Below, in pieces: positions 43,979 through 57,531 of a DNA stretch of 64,000 nt; the stretch's first letter is position 1, and each line of letters starts with the position of its first letter. Made by a program: the position numbers and the translations under genes. This DNA is from Monocercomonoides exilis (lineage: Eukaryota > Preaxostyla > Oxymonadida > Polymastigidae): contig LSRY02000015.1 of assembly GCA_001643675.2 (NCBI GenBank), forward strand, positions 1,690,001 through 1,754,000, in the 5' to 3' direction. The notes below the pieces were generated by a model, which ran no database searches, had not been told where the DNA came from, and saw only the letters and a program-made list of their open reading frames with translations.

Positions 43979-46900
43979 ATGGAAAAAGAAAAGGAAAAGA
44001 AAAAAATGAAAATAATGAAACAATTCAAATCGTTAAATGTTGTTTTGATGATTTTCATTGTTGATTCTTTGAATACACATTCTATTTTGTCAACATTCAA
44101 TGAAGAGAAAAATGAATTAAAAAGAATTGATGAGTTGGTAAACATCAACATTGGGAGCAGGAAAAGCACAATCGAAGGATCAATCATTTTCTCGAATTCA
44201 ACATGTGGAATGGAAAACATCAGAATTGTGCAGAAAGGAGATGGAAGTGCTGTCTGCTGTGTTTTCTCATCGGATGTTGAAGGCACCAAGATTGAGATTG
44301 TTGACAGAAGCAGCCACAATGAACATCCGTTCCTTGTTGAGGATTCTAGCCTTCACTTGATGAATGCCACACTGATTGTTGAAAACAAAGAGATCAGTTC
44401 GCCTTCTCTTGTTGGTTATCCAAGAAAGCATGAGTTCAGATATTCTAAAAGAACATCATCAACTGGAATGCTGATTGTTGAGCAGTCACTGTTTTCATCA
44501 ATCTCAGTTTCATCCCCGCCATTTCTTTCTTCACCATCACTTACCGAGATTAATGTGGGAAATTCCATATTCTGCAACATTTCTTCTTGCAAGCATCACA
44601 TCCTTCCCAATTCCTATAGATTTCACAGATTGCAAACACGAGCTGAAAGTTGCTCTTTTGTGTCTGTGCATGATGCATTTGATGGAGGTGTATTTGAGTC
44701 AGTCAATGCCCCAGGTGCTTCATTCCAATCGTTCAACAACTCATTCATGAACTGTGCCAAAACATCATTTTCTGGGAACAGCAACATGGAGAGAAAGACT
44801 TTTGATGGTGGATCACACTCATTCTCAAACTGTGAATGGCATAACACAAAAACTGAAAATGTTTGGGAAGGAAATGTTGATTGGGATTTAAAAGTTTGTG
44901 GAGGCGCTATTGGCATTCATGGAAATTCAGAAACAGTTGTTGTTATTGACAGTTGCATTTTCGACAATTGTTCTTGTGGTAGATATGGAGGTGCTGTGAT
45001 GGTGTTTCATGCTGGCAATACATATATGGACAGAATGAAAGGTGAAAATTGTTCTGGAGGATCTGGCGCATTTGGCATGCTAAATGACTTAATTGATCTT
45101 CGAATAGCAAACTCGAATTTTAAAAACTGCTCAGTGAGTGATTTCGGTGCATTACGTCTGCAATCTTTTAATGTCATCCATTCTGAAAATGAATTAACTG
45201 TTCCTGTTGTTTGTAATTGTTCATTCACTCTTTCAGATTCAAATCTGACAACTTGCGCTTTCATTTGTTTACACAATATGTTTCAGCCATATTCCATATC
45301 TGAAAGTTTATTTTTTAATGGTTTCACAAAAATATTAGGAGGAGCAATATCTATCTATTGGAGGGATGCATATGGAACAATTTCAGAAAAGCCATGGTTG
45401 TATTTCTGTTTCTTCCACAACAACACGGCAGGAGATGGAAATGGAGATGATGTGTCAATACGAGACTCGTTTTCATATATGCCAGAGACCACAGTGCTGA
45501 GTGTGTCGTCATTCACAACGAAGACAAGTGGAAGCAGTGTGTGGCACTCTCGATTTGGAACAAAGAACGAGTGGCTGAGTGTGGGGATTCTGAGGAGATA
45601 TGTGGATGCGGAGGGAAGAGAAGAGGTTGGATGTGGGATATACGAGTGGGATGGGTGCAAGACAGTGGAATATGCAGTGGATCAAGCAAGCTCAGCTGGG
45701 GAGCAGCGGCTGCAGCTGGCGGAGTGCACATTCAGGATCACAAGAACGGTGGATGTGGGGGGAAAGACGATTGTGATGAATGGGCTTGGGGACAGCGGGA
45801 CAATAGTGAAATCGGAGCTGATGGGAGGGTCATCGACAATGGTGAGGATCGGGGATGGGGCATTGAGTGCCGCCTCGATGAAGATACTGCACACATCCAG
45901 GGCGTCACCATCACCGCGGCTGTTTGAGATGACTTCGGCATCAGGCACTCTCTCGCTGTGTTGCATCACGATCACCTCGCAGGATGTGGGAACAGCAGAC
46001 TTGGTTGTGAGCACATCACCCTTTTTGATATATCTGTCTCAGATGCGAATGGAAAGCACAAGGGTTGAGAACATGGTGCTGTCTGTGGTGGTGTTCAGCG
46101 AGAAAGAGCCATCTGGAGCTGGAGCATCGAGCTTGGCGAATGTGACGCTGGAGAACATCACGCGCACAGATGGAGATGGGGCTGTTCTCTCTGTCAGTGT
46201 GGGCAGAGAGCGTGAGGTTAGTGTGGAAAACACAACGCTGAAGAACTGTGTGTGCACAGGTGGAAACGGGGGAGGGGTGTTTGTTTCTCTGGGGCCTGGA
46301 GGCTATGTGGGGATAGGAGGCAATTTGGAAGTGGGGTTTGATGGGTGTTGTGTTCCGTTGGAAGAGGCAGCGAAAAGGAAAGGAGGAGGGGTGTATCTTC
46401 TGTGCTCGGGAAGTGATTGGGAGTTCAGTGTGAAAAAGTGCACATTCAGGGAGTGCAAGGCCTGGAAAGGGAGGAACATGTTTGTGGCAGCACCAGACTT
46501 GTCGACAGCTGTGAACAGCAGTTCAATCGGATTCAATGCGGAGACCGGGGTAAATAGAGCAGAATTTGATGAGCTGAGTGGGATGGAGAGCAGCAATGCG
46601 GGGCTGATTGTCCCACTGGTTCTGTTTCTGCGGGAGTTCCAGCCACCCGCATATGTGGGTGGGAAGGCAGCGGGGCTGGACTTCAGGCTGTGTGGATTTG
46701 CAGACTACATGTGCAAAACGATCGGAAGCGCTGGGACATATCGGTTCCCGAACTCGAAGCGGATATTGAGGCTGGCAGAGACATTTGTGTTTGATGAGGA
46801 GACGAAGCTGGACAAAGGGCCGTATGAGGTGGATGCGAGCAGCAAAAGCAAGGGAGTGAAAGTGGAGGCAGCAGGACCGAAAGTGCAGGATGCGCTGGTG

Positions 46901-49900
46901 ATGAGCAGCGTCACAGCCACATTCACGAACATCAGCTTTGAGCTGGGGGCTTCGATCGGCGGCCGCTCGACATTTGTATATTCATCGGCAGGCGATGTGA
47001 AATTCATCGACTGTGCGATTGATGGGGCCAGGGGCGGGAGTGGGGTGGAATACGGGTTTGTGAGTGTGAGTGGAGGGAGCGTGCAGATGCTGAGGGTGAG
47101 CTGTGGAGGCGAGAGAGAAGTGACGTTTGGGAGTTATGTGGTGCTTGTGAATGGAAGCGGGGCCTGCACCGTCGACCAGATGACGATGAACCAGATGAGA
47201 GTTAGCGAGGGCAGAAGTGGGAGCCAAGGGATCATTGAACTGGCAACAAGCAGCCCAACCACAATCCACAACAGCACTATTGCGAATGTTGTGCTGGGGT
47301 CGGGAGGGCTGATCCATTTTGCAGAGGGATCATCGCTGAAGATGAAAAACACATCGTTCATGAGCATTGGCAGGAGCGGTGGAGGCGGGGCGTGCCTGGA
47401 GCTGGATGAAGCGTGCGGGAGGAAGCAGAGTGTGTGGATAGAGAACTGCTCATTCAGCGCCTGCAAAGTGGATGGAGATGGAAGCTGTGGTGGAGGAGTA
47501 TATGCTATGCTGGATGTCTCGAGTGAGCTTCATGTGTCGTCGACACGGTTTGAAGGATGTCAGGCACCCTCAGAAGGCGGGACAAACGGGAAAGGTGGGG
47601 GTTTGCTGTTGAATGTGCTGGATGCAGGTGTGCTGTTTGAGCTGTCAGCAACCCTTGCATTTGAGGCAAACCAAGCGGAATACGGAGCTGACCTGTTTGT
47701 GGCATCTCCTGACCTGAAAGCAAGCGTCACAAAAGAACACATCCTGTTTGCAATTCCGTTGACAGGAAGCACAAGAGCAGCAATGGGGGTGGATTCGAAG
47801 TGGAGCGATCTGACTATTCCGCTGATGTATTATCTGTGTGATGATCCGCCATGCATGCACATGGGGAACGACGGGCATGATGTGGTTGTGTGTGGGCATG
47901 AGCAGTTCCGATGCAAGTGTGTGGACTATGCTGTGAGGAGGGTGATCGGGAAACAGCATGCTCTGGCGTTTGGCGACTCGTATCTGTTTGAAGAGAGCGT
48001 GTCGCTGAGTGCAAGTGAGGGATACGACTTCTGTGGGACAGCTTCGAAGACACGAATGGAGATGGTTGGGAATGAATCGAGCGGGACATGCATGATTGGG
48101 ATTGGCTCGTATGTGAGGTTTTATCAGTTCTTGTGTGTCCTTCCAGCAGCACTGCCACTGGTACAATCAAGCATATTTTTGGTGAGCGGAGACAGAAGCG
48201 AGCTTTGGATCGAAGACTGCTCAGCTGTGTGTGGCTCATCTGCTGGCAGATGCAAGTGTTCGTTTGTGAGTCAGAGCAGCGGGCATCTGTCGATCACTGG
48301 GTTCAGCATCGAGTCTGTTGAGTTTGAGGGGATTTCGTTAATCAGCTCGAACTGCAATGGGGCGAGCATTCTTGACTCGATAAACATGAGCAATGTTCGG
48401 ATCACAGATGCAGACGGGCTTGTTGTGTACACATCAGAGGGTTCGTTCACAGCTGTGAACATGAGTGTGAAGCACTGCAGCAATTCTGTGGGAGGGGTTG
48501 TGTGGGATCGGGAAGGTGGGATGCTGGAAATGAAGAACAGCACATTTGAGGGGATCATGCAGGCAGATGGGAATGGGAGTGTGGTGAATGGGGTTATTGG
48601 GAGCGGAAAGGAGATGAGAATGAGTGATGTTTGGATAGAGGGTTGTGGAACAGCAAAGGGGTGTGGCGGAGGAATGAATGTGGTTGTGGAAGGAACAGGG
48701 AAGGTGAGGATTGGGAGTGGGGATGATGTGACATATGTTGGGGGATGCAGGGCAGGTGGAGAAGGGCGTGTTGGAGGCTATGGAGGGGGGCTTTTGTTGC
48801 GATGTGAGGAAGGTGGAAGAGATTTTGGGATTATTGGGGTGACATTTGGGGTGGATGGCTCTGCAAACGATGCTACGCATGGCGGGAGCAATGTGATGGT
48901 GGAGTGCAAGATTCTGCCGGAAGTGGTGAATGAGGTTTCATTTAATTTCTCATTTGTGAAAGATGTTGGGGACAATCCGAATTTGATCGAGCTGATGGGG
49001 ATTGAGAACGGAAGGGTTTCAGAGGTGATCCCCATTGTGCCTTTCTTTCGGGAAAAGCCGAGTGTGGGGTATGTGCATGGGGAAAATGGCGGGATGGACT
49101 ATCCGAGCTGCGGATATTCCGACTTTCCATGCTCTTCAGTGCCGTATGCAGGAGCAGCGGTGTTTGGGGCAAGATCAGCAGCGGCATTGCGGCTGATGAG
49201 CACTTTCACGATTCACAAAGAAATGATACTGGATGTGCAGCCAATGGTTATTGACGGAGAAGTGGAAATGGAACGTATTGTGATGAGAGAAGAAAGCGAT
49301 GGAGAAGAAGGAGAAGTTGGAGGAGGAGCGAAAGAATGCTTGGTTGAGACGAAGGAGAAAATCACATTTCGCTCTCTGATGTTTTGTACTTTGTTGTTTG
49401 AGGGATCAGCCCGAACGTGTCTGTTCGTGTGCAGCAATGGTGTTCTGAGATTTGAAGGATGCTCGTTTTGCACAGAGGCAGGAGCATCGAATATGTGCGT
49501 GGAATGTTTGAAGGGGAAAGGAGGAAAAATGGAGCTTGTGAAGTGCAGATTTGAAGAAGTGACAATGAGAGGATGTGGGCTAATTGTTACTGATGGGAGC
49601 GAAGTTGAAGTGGAACTTGATGAAGTGACGATACGAAACACAGGGAGAGAAGACGAAGGGAGTGTGTTGGAGCTGAGAAGAGGAAAGGATGCGAGCATTA
49701 GAAACACGACAATAAAGGAGACGAATTTTGGGAATGGGAACGAGATTGGCGTCTTGGAGGAAATGGGGTTGGAGATGAGGAACAGCACATTGTGCGAGGT
49801 GAGAAGATATGAAGGGAATGGAGGAGTGATGAGTGGGAAAGTGGGGAGTATGAGAGCGTGGGAGATTGAGGACTGTGTGTTTGAGAGGTGTGAGTGCGAA

Positions 49901-52900
49901 GCAGATTACACATTTGGAGGAGGGATAATGGTGAGTGTGGGGGATGGGGGGAAGTTTGTGTTTGAGCACAACAAAGTTGACAGATGTGGGGTGCCGTCGG
50001 ACAGCGGAAAGGGGGGAGGGGTGCATGTGGTGTTTGAAACAACAAAGATAGAGTATTCGATGAAGATGAACGAGTTCACAAACAATGTTGCGGAAAAGGG
50101 GGAGGATGTGTTTTTGGTGTGCGACTCGCCTTGGCTGGTGATTCTGCCAGCACTGTGGTATGGATCTGCAACGAACGAAACAGCACAGAAGAAGATGTGG
50201 GTGGCGGAGCTGACAGAGGCGGGAAAGGAAGACTCGATCATCAATTACTTGTTCCCATCGCTGAGTTCATACATGTTTGTGAGTGGCACAGGGAATGCCG
50301 GGGAGAACTGCGGGCTGAGAGAAAACCCGTGTGTGTCTGTGGATGTGGGGTTTGAGCGGCTGAAGGATGTTCATGTGATCATGGAGTTGGAGGGAGCAGC
50401 AAGTGTGGGGAGAGTGATCAACAGGGAGGGAAAGTCGCTGACAATACAAGGGAATGGGGAGAAACAGGAAGTGAGTGTGGAAGAGAGCGGGAAGTTTGAG
50501 CTTGTGCAAGGGGAAGCACTGACATACATGACATTCTCATTTCTTCGGTTTGTGCTCCCCGATGCCTATTCTGGAGCATCTGAAGAACAGTCAGTTGTGG
50601 AAGTCTGTGTTGGGCAGTGCTCATTTGCCGATTGCGCATTTGTGTGCACAGAAAGTGGGACAAACAGCTGTGGGAGATGGATTGTGATTGGGAAAGGTGG
50701 GGTTGTTCGGATGGACAGGACAGAAATCAGTGGGGTTGAATTTGTTGGAGGAGGGGTTGCTGCATGCAGGGGCTGTTGTGTGACTTTTGAGAACAGCAGC
50801 ATTAACAGTGCGGACACAGACGGAAAAGGGATGATTGACGGAAGAGCGGGATCTGATGTTGTGTTGAAAAACACAACTGCAAGGGGATGCAGGACGAATG
50901 CAGGTGCACTGATCACATCGAAAGAGGGATCGCGCCTGAGGATATGTGAGCGCTGTGTTTTTGAAGAGATCAGGACACAGAGCAGCAGGGGTGGATGCGT
51001 GGAGAGCGAAATGGAGGGAGAGGATGCATTTTCAGTGGAGCTGTCATGGATGACGAAGTGTGAGACGGAGAAAGAAAGCGGGAGAGGAGGAGGGATATTC
51101 ATGGGATTGGGGGATGGATGCGCTGGAAACTATCTGCTGTCTGGAATGAAGTTCAAAGGCAACGAGGCACATGAAGGGAATGATTTATTTATCATGTGTC
51201 AGGTGCTGAATGAGAGTGTGAGAGCTGCTCGACTGGCCTTTGAGTATGACGGGGATGATGGGGTTGGAGTTGATATGAAGGGGGTGGACAGAGAGTATTT
51301 TGGAGAGTGTGTAGATCTTCGGCTGTTTGTTGTTGAAAGGAAGACCGGGGAAGTGTATGTGTCTGCAGAAGGGTATGATACAGCAGGGTGCGGAAGCGAG
51401 GCATATGCGTGCAGTACAATTTGGAGCGGAATAGGGCATGTTGATGGAAGCGGGATTGCGGGGGAGGGGAGATTGTGGGTGAAGGACAAAGGAGAAATCA
51501 TGGATTTCTTCGCATTTTCAAGTGCACTGAAGATTGAAGGGCTGGGGAAGGAAGGAGATGAAATACCGCAAAAGGTTATCCGATTTGCAGAGACTATCAG
51601 AGGAAGTGCAGCTATGTCTGTTCTGACATCGAAGGCATCTCTGGTGCTCCAATCATTGAGGATGGAAACACCATCGGCGTTTGAGCCGATGGTGAAATCA
51701 GTTGTGACATCGAGTGGGATTCTTCAGCTGAATAACTGCACATTTGCCATGGAGTCTGGGGCTGTTGTTGAGTATTCGCTAATTGTCACAACAAATGGGA
51801 CATGCTCGATGAGAGGGTGCACTCTGCAAGACTGCATGTTTGGTGTGACTCCATTTTTGATGTCATCTTCTGTGCTGCTTGAAAGCAACAACTTCTCGTT
51901 CATCAAGAACACAGCAGGTGCTGAAGGAGGTGTTGCAAAAGTGGAGCTGAGTGAAGAAGATGAGCTTGTAACCAGATCAACAAATGCATCATTCTGTTTA
52001 ATCAATGCAGAGAGAGGGAAAGGAGGGTTCCTGTATGTGAATAGCCAAAAGTGCACGAGCGAGAATGGACTTGTCTTCGAAAGTGATGTTGTATTTGGAG
52101 ACAATGTAGCCTGGATGGGGAAGAATGCATTTATCTTGGCAGCAGATCTGAACAGCACAGTGAGAGGAGAAACATTCAGGTTTGATTATTCGACAATGAA
52201 AGATGACAGAACTCTGTTTGTGGGGAGCGATGGAGTCCACACAAATATCGATCTGTTTGTGTTTCTTGTTTCGTACACTTCGAGTGAGGTTTATGTGTCC
52301 AGCGAAGGGTTTGATGTTGCTCGGTGCGGAAACAAGAAAGAGCCATGCAGAACACTGTGGAAAGGCATCAGCCAGGTGAAGGAAGGCGAGGGAGCGAAGG
52401 CGTTGCGAATAGCAGGGTCGACGCCGATACGAGACGCCTTCGATGGATCCAGATATGAGATCGAAAATGCAGAAGCTGGGGGAGAGGCAAGCGGCAAGGC
52501 GGTTTTGCGCTTGGAGAAGGCATATGAAGGGCCACTGGAGTATTTCATCTGCAACAGTGTATCGCTCTCATTGAGGGAGATCAAGGTGCTGATGACAGCA
52601 GGGTTTGAGAGCACAGCAAAGGCAGTTATTTCTAACAAGGGTGGGGAGCTGTGGATAAAAGAATGTGCGTTTCACTCAGAAGCACAGTTGAACAACGGGT
52701 TTGAGTGTGTGTTTGTTGATGTCAATGCTGGGGTGCTTGGCGTGGATGGCTTGTCGATGGACTCGAGTTGTGTGGGCAAAAGTGTTTTGCGGGTTGAGGA
52801 GGTTGGTGTCGAGTGCAACTTATCGAACATGCACATTTCATCGCTAAACGAAACAGGAGGATGTGTGATATCTGTGGGGGAATGTTGTGCCCAGCACAGC

Positions 52901-55900
52901 ACAAACGATGGGAAGGCAGCAAGCAGCATGGACATGGAGAACTGTTCGTTTGAGGGGATGAAAAGAAGCGACAAAGAAGCGAGTGTGCTTGTGTCGAAAA
53001 GCGAGAAGGGGATCACAATGAGGATTAGAGACTGCTTGTTTGTGGATGACAAAGCAGAGACAAGCGACAAGGGAGGGGGGATGCTGTTTGGACTGCACAA
53101 AGCAGGAAGGCTTAGCATGGTGAAGACAACGATGAGTCGGTGCAGCTGCGAGAGCAACAGCGGGAAAGGCGGAGGGGTGTATCTGGAGAGCAAAGAAAGA
53201 GGGGCGCTGAGCTTTGTGTTTGAGAAGGTGAGCTTCAGCGCAAACACAGCAGGGGTGGGGAACGACATATTTGTCGAGTGCTACAACATCTCGTGCCAGA
53301 TCAACGAGACTCAGTTCCGCTTCGATCTTCGGGAAGAGAGTTATGCTCGGCTGAATGCGATATATGGGTCGGATGCCACAGAACACACAGGAAGCACGAA
53401 TCTGATAGACTTCATCACAATCCACCAAAGCGACACAATCATCGTGTCAGGCAATAGTGGAGTGGATGAACGGCAGTGTGGCACACGCTTCTCTGCCATG
53501 CAAGTCCATTGACTATGGACTTGCACATCTGACTGCGGACTTCATCAGTCAGATGTTTGTTGATGGGGAGAGTGCGATCAAGGGGGAAGTGGAACTGGAC
53601 GAGATGAGCCTGAGCTCAAGAAGCCGCGATCTGTGCAATGTTGAAGTGGAGTCGAGGATCGAATGCACAAGGGCGAGTGTGATATCGACATCCAACACAG
53701 TGACTATTTCGAGAGTGAGGTTTGTATTTGATATAGAATTTGCATCGTCTCACATTGCACTAGTTGAGCCAGACAGCGGATTGGTGGAAATGGTCAACTG
53801 CTCGTTCAGCTCAAAACACATAGAACCTGCTGAAACTCGTTTGCAAGCACAAATACCGTTTCACATCATTCGGATTGCAGCAGGGAGATGTGTTCTAGAT
53901 GGATGCTGCGTGGAAGATGTTGCACTTTCGGTGGCTGCAATATGCGTTGCATCACCTATCCAATTTGTTGTTTCTTCTTGTGTGTTTTGCAACTTGGCAA
54001 CCAGCGATCCGCTCATTGATGTCACAGGAAGTGGAGAAATTTCTGCGAGTCATCTGGAATTGTCGAATATCACCACCTCAATAAGAGGACTTTCTTTGCT
54101 GTCGTGCTCAGGCGTGAGAAGAAAAATGATACTTAACAATTGCTCGATCAAAAATTCAGCACAAGACAATTCAAGAGGGATGCTCATCACATTGGGCAAC
54201 TGTTCAGACGCGGTGATAGACAGTTGCCTCTTGGATGGGAATTCAAGCGAATGCGATACAAAAGAATCACAAAGAAGGTTATCCAACAAAGTGTTTAATG
54301 AAGTGGAAAATGAAATATGCAGATGGAATGGTTCAGTTGTTGATTTTTCTAGTAGTTCCGTGATGATGAAAGACACAACAATCTGCAACTCCTCAAAGGG
54401 AGGGATGACAGTGAGTGGAGGAAATGTGATGATTGAAAAGGGGGAGTTTGTGAATAATAATCCATCTATTGATAGATATCCATCATTGAGAAGAAATATC
54501 ATCTGTTCAGATTCAGGAACGTTGAATGTGATGAGTTTGAAAGGAGGAGATGGAGTTTTGCCAAACACATCTCTTTGGATTTTGAATGATGGGTGCAGCT
54601 TTGAAGGGATTATTTCTGAAAGGGCATCACCATTCTTCGTCCCAGTGTTAGAGAGTGTCGAAGAAAATGAGAAAGGAGAAGAAGTGGAGGTTGTGTTCAA
54701 AGGAAAGCTGCTGCTGCCTTGCAACTTGTCGTTCATGGTTGTGAAGCAGATAGGTGATGAAAAGCAGATAGAGAAATATGAGTTTAATGAGAGTGAATAT
54801 GCTTCAGAGACAGAAGTCGAAGGGAGACTGAAAAGGGAGATAATTCGTGAGGCAGGAGATGATGCAGAGGTGAGAGTGAGCATTCTGTTTGGGGATAGAA
54901 ATAATCCATCATCAACTGATTCTTTCATTCTGAAGAATAGAAGTGTAACAAAGGCAAAAGGAGATGAAAGGATTGTCGAGGGAGGAAAAGAAGGGAAATC
55001 GTATTGGTTGTTGATTGTTTGCATTGTGATTGTTGTGATTCTGCTTGTAATTGTTGTTATTCTGGCTGTTCGATGGAGGAAAGTGAAGGAAAGAAATGAG
55101 GAATTGCAAGAGATTGTGAATGATAATATCAGAAAAGATCCGAAGGCATTTGAGATGGTTACGATGGAGATGTCACCTGAGACTCAGTGGAGGAGAGCAG
55201 AAAGAGAAGCTGAGAAGAAGAATGAGGAGAGGATGAAGAAGAGAGTGTATGATACGAACATGCAACATTCAGAATCATCTGAGCATTTGTTGAGTGAGAG
55301 TGGCTCAACTGAATACATTTTGGGAAGAGATTCAGACAAGATCCCTCAATGGATGTTGGAAAAAGTTGATGAAGAAGAGATAAGGAAGAGAACACCATCA
55401 CCATCTATTTCATCCACTTCAACCACATCAACAACTGATTCAGATTCCACTTTTGTTCGAGGAGAAGACCTATGCCCAACAACCTCGTCGATGTCAAATC
55501 TTGTGGATGCAATGGCCTGTTCATCCCCTCATGAGAAATTGATAGTGGATTTGAGGGATTCGCTGTTCATGCTTTTGCATGGAAGGAATGAGAAGAAGGA
55601 GATGGCAATTGGCACTCTTCAGGAGAGGGAGCAGACAGCTGCTCAGATCCTGTTCTGGGTGGCGAATGGGGCACTCCATTCATTTGATGAGATGGAAAAC
55701 AAACTTCAATCCCTTGTCAATTTGAGTCCCCACATTGTGCTGTTCTCCGAGCACATGGTCATCTGCATTGCCATGCACTCAGATTGTTCATCAGACTCAG
55801 ACAGTTCATCCTCCATCTCTTCATCAACAGTCGTGACATCAGCAAGTGATGATGAAAGTGACTCTCTTCCTTCTTCAGCCTTTGAGGATGAAGATGATTT

Positions 55901-56357
55901 CAAAAAAGAGTGTTTGCGATGGAAGGCACCTGAGCTGCTGAATGGGACAAAAAAGCATGCGACGAAGAAGACGGTGGTGTTTTCGATAGGGATGATGCTG
56001 TGGGAGTGCCTGACATTGCAGATCCCATTTGGAGATTATGAGGGAGTGGTGGCAGGGCAGAAGATAAAGAATGGGGAGAGGCCAGGAATGGAGAGCATAC
56101 GTGGATCAGAGATGTGCGAAGCGGTGAAAAACGGGTTGGATGGAAATCCAGAAAGGAGAGCATCGTTGATGCAGGTGAAGCGATATCTGGTTGGGCGCTT
56201 GCCATCGGGGTACACGATGGCGACAGTGTCGGATGCAATTGCATATTGCGAAGGGTCGGAGGAATGCGGGTCAGAATACATTGAGCGGAGCGGGGTTATT
56301 GTGAAGCTGCATTCTGGATCTGAAAGCGAAACACAAACAAGAGGGAGCAGTGGATGA
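43979..56357 (+). CDS. Giant receptor-like beta-helix protein with pseudokinase domain (about 4,125 residues, one frameshift)
   Basis: Two open frames (43979-53512 and 53457-56357) form one gene separated by a one-base difference at 53489-53490: this copy has CGCTTCTC, the mirror copy has CGCTCTC, and the mirror reads straight through. The N-terminus is Lys-rich before a hydrophobic stretch (SLNVVLMIFIVDSLN), so translation may start at an internal Met (44006). Eight module boundaries with the CG...C signature lie near residues 550, 904, 1303, 1709, 2110, 2470, 2782 and 3166, about 310-400 apart, with GGG/GGV beta-helix strands between them. The membrane-proximal block (SLRRNIIC...SLWILNDGCS) precedes one membrane span (about 55003-55072) and a tail nearly identical in layout to the 2,575-residue paralogue: RWKAPEL, FSIGMMLWECLTLQIPFGDY, LSPHIVLF in place of HRD. 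The 45.5-53.5 kb part is much more G-rich on the coding strand than either end. The 3' third lies in the large inverted repeat. Confidence 0.88.
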
Positions 56358-57531
56358 AGCATAATGGAGAGTTGGGGACAGCCACAGATGAATCACTTGA
56401 AAAGGAAAAAAAGAAAAGGAAAAAAAATAAGAAAAACGTTGGCATATTTCTCAGAATAAAGAATGATTGGAGATGAACAAAAAATTAAATGGTGCACTAT
56501 TCTTAATTTCGTTGGATTTATCCAAACAAAAAGCGAAGGGCAAAGGCATTTGAAAAAGGCACCATGTTGCTTTTTAATAACTTATTCAAACTCACTTTTT
56601 TGTTTTGTTGAGCAAATTACAGAAAAACTTTTTGTTGAAAGAAAATTTGTGTGTGTGAAAAGGCATTTTCCAAAACTTCTCGCAGGTGTTTTCTGACATT
56701 CGTATCAAAACAACTGCAGACTTTGCAATAATTTTAATCACTGAATTACTTTTTTCTCGGTAATATTGTCTGATTGCATCCTTTGATGCACCATTTCTGT
56801 AATTCTGTGTGTTTTGTGTATATGCATTTATTATTATAATCTTTTTTGTTTCTCAAAAAGATTTGATTGAAGCTTGTTATTTCGAATTTAAAACTATCAT
56901 GATGCCATATCCAATAAGACTTTTTTTATTCCTTTTTAAAATAACTATTCTCTCATATATCTGCTTTTTGTGCCATTGCCAAAGTTAAGCCTTTAAAAAT
57001 GAAATCGAAATAATTGTATGCAATAGTTTCTGCTTAAAATCCTATTTTCTCTCTTGACAATTGCAGATTTTTCGTTTTTCAAGGATGCAAAAAAGTTATT
57101 CAAAATCAAAAAACTTTCAAACAAATTCGAAATATTTGACAATAATCAAAAATAGCAATTAACGTTTATTAAATGGAGATTAGAACATTTTGTTCTTGCG
57201 ATTAAAAAAAATTATTAATTCATTATTTATTAACCACATAAAAAATAATTCCAAATGGAAATATTTGTGCTCATAATAGGGCTCACTTTTTATGGAGCAT
57301 TTCCTTTGTTGACATTATTTATTTATTTTTTGTCTGTTAATTACAGAAAAGAATACAACGGCTTTCAACATATATATAAACATTTCAGACATATCTTCCA
57401 CAATTTATCAACAATTTGTTTTGGTAAAGGGTCACTTATTGACTCCTTCTTATTTTGTACCAATAACTTTAATAGTTTTGATTATTTCATATTTCATATT
57501 GATTTTTGAATTTGGGGTTGTGCGAATATAT

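Noticed and set aside
45355-53428. Many minus-strand ORFs of 60-200 codons inside the giant receptor gene
   Set aside because: They result from the G-rich coding strand lacking antisense stops; composition and the absence of domains mark them as shadows.
38929-56357. Stop-codon reassignment (TAA/TAG read as Gln, as in some oxymonads) to explain the interrupted RT frame
   Set aside because: Long intact genes here use CAA/CAG freely and end at TAA, TAG and TGA, and one of the RT interruptions is TGA. Decay or sequencing error explains it better.
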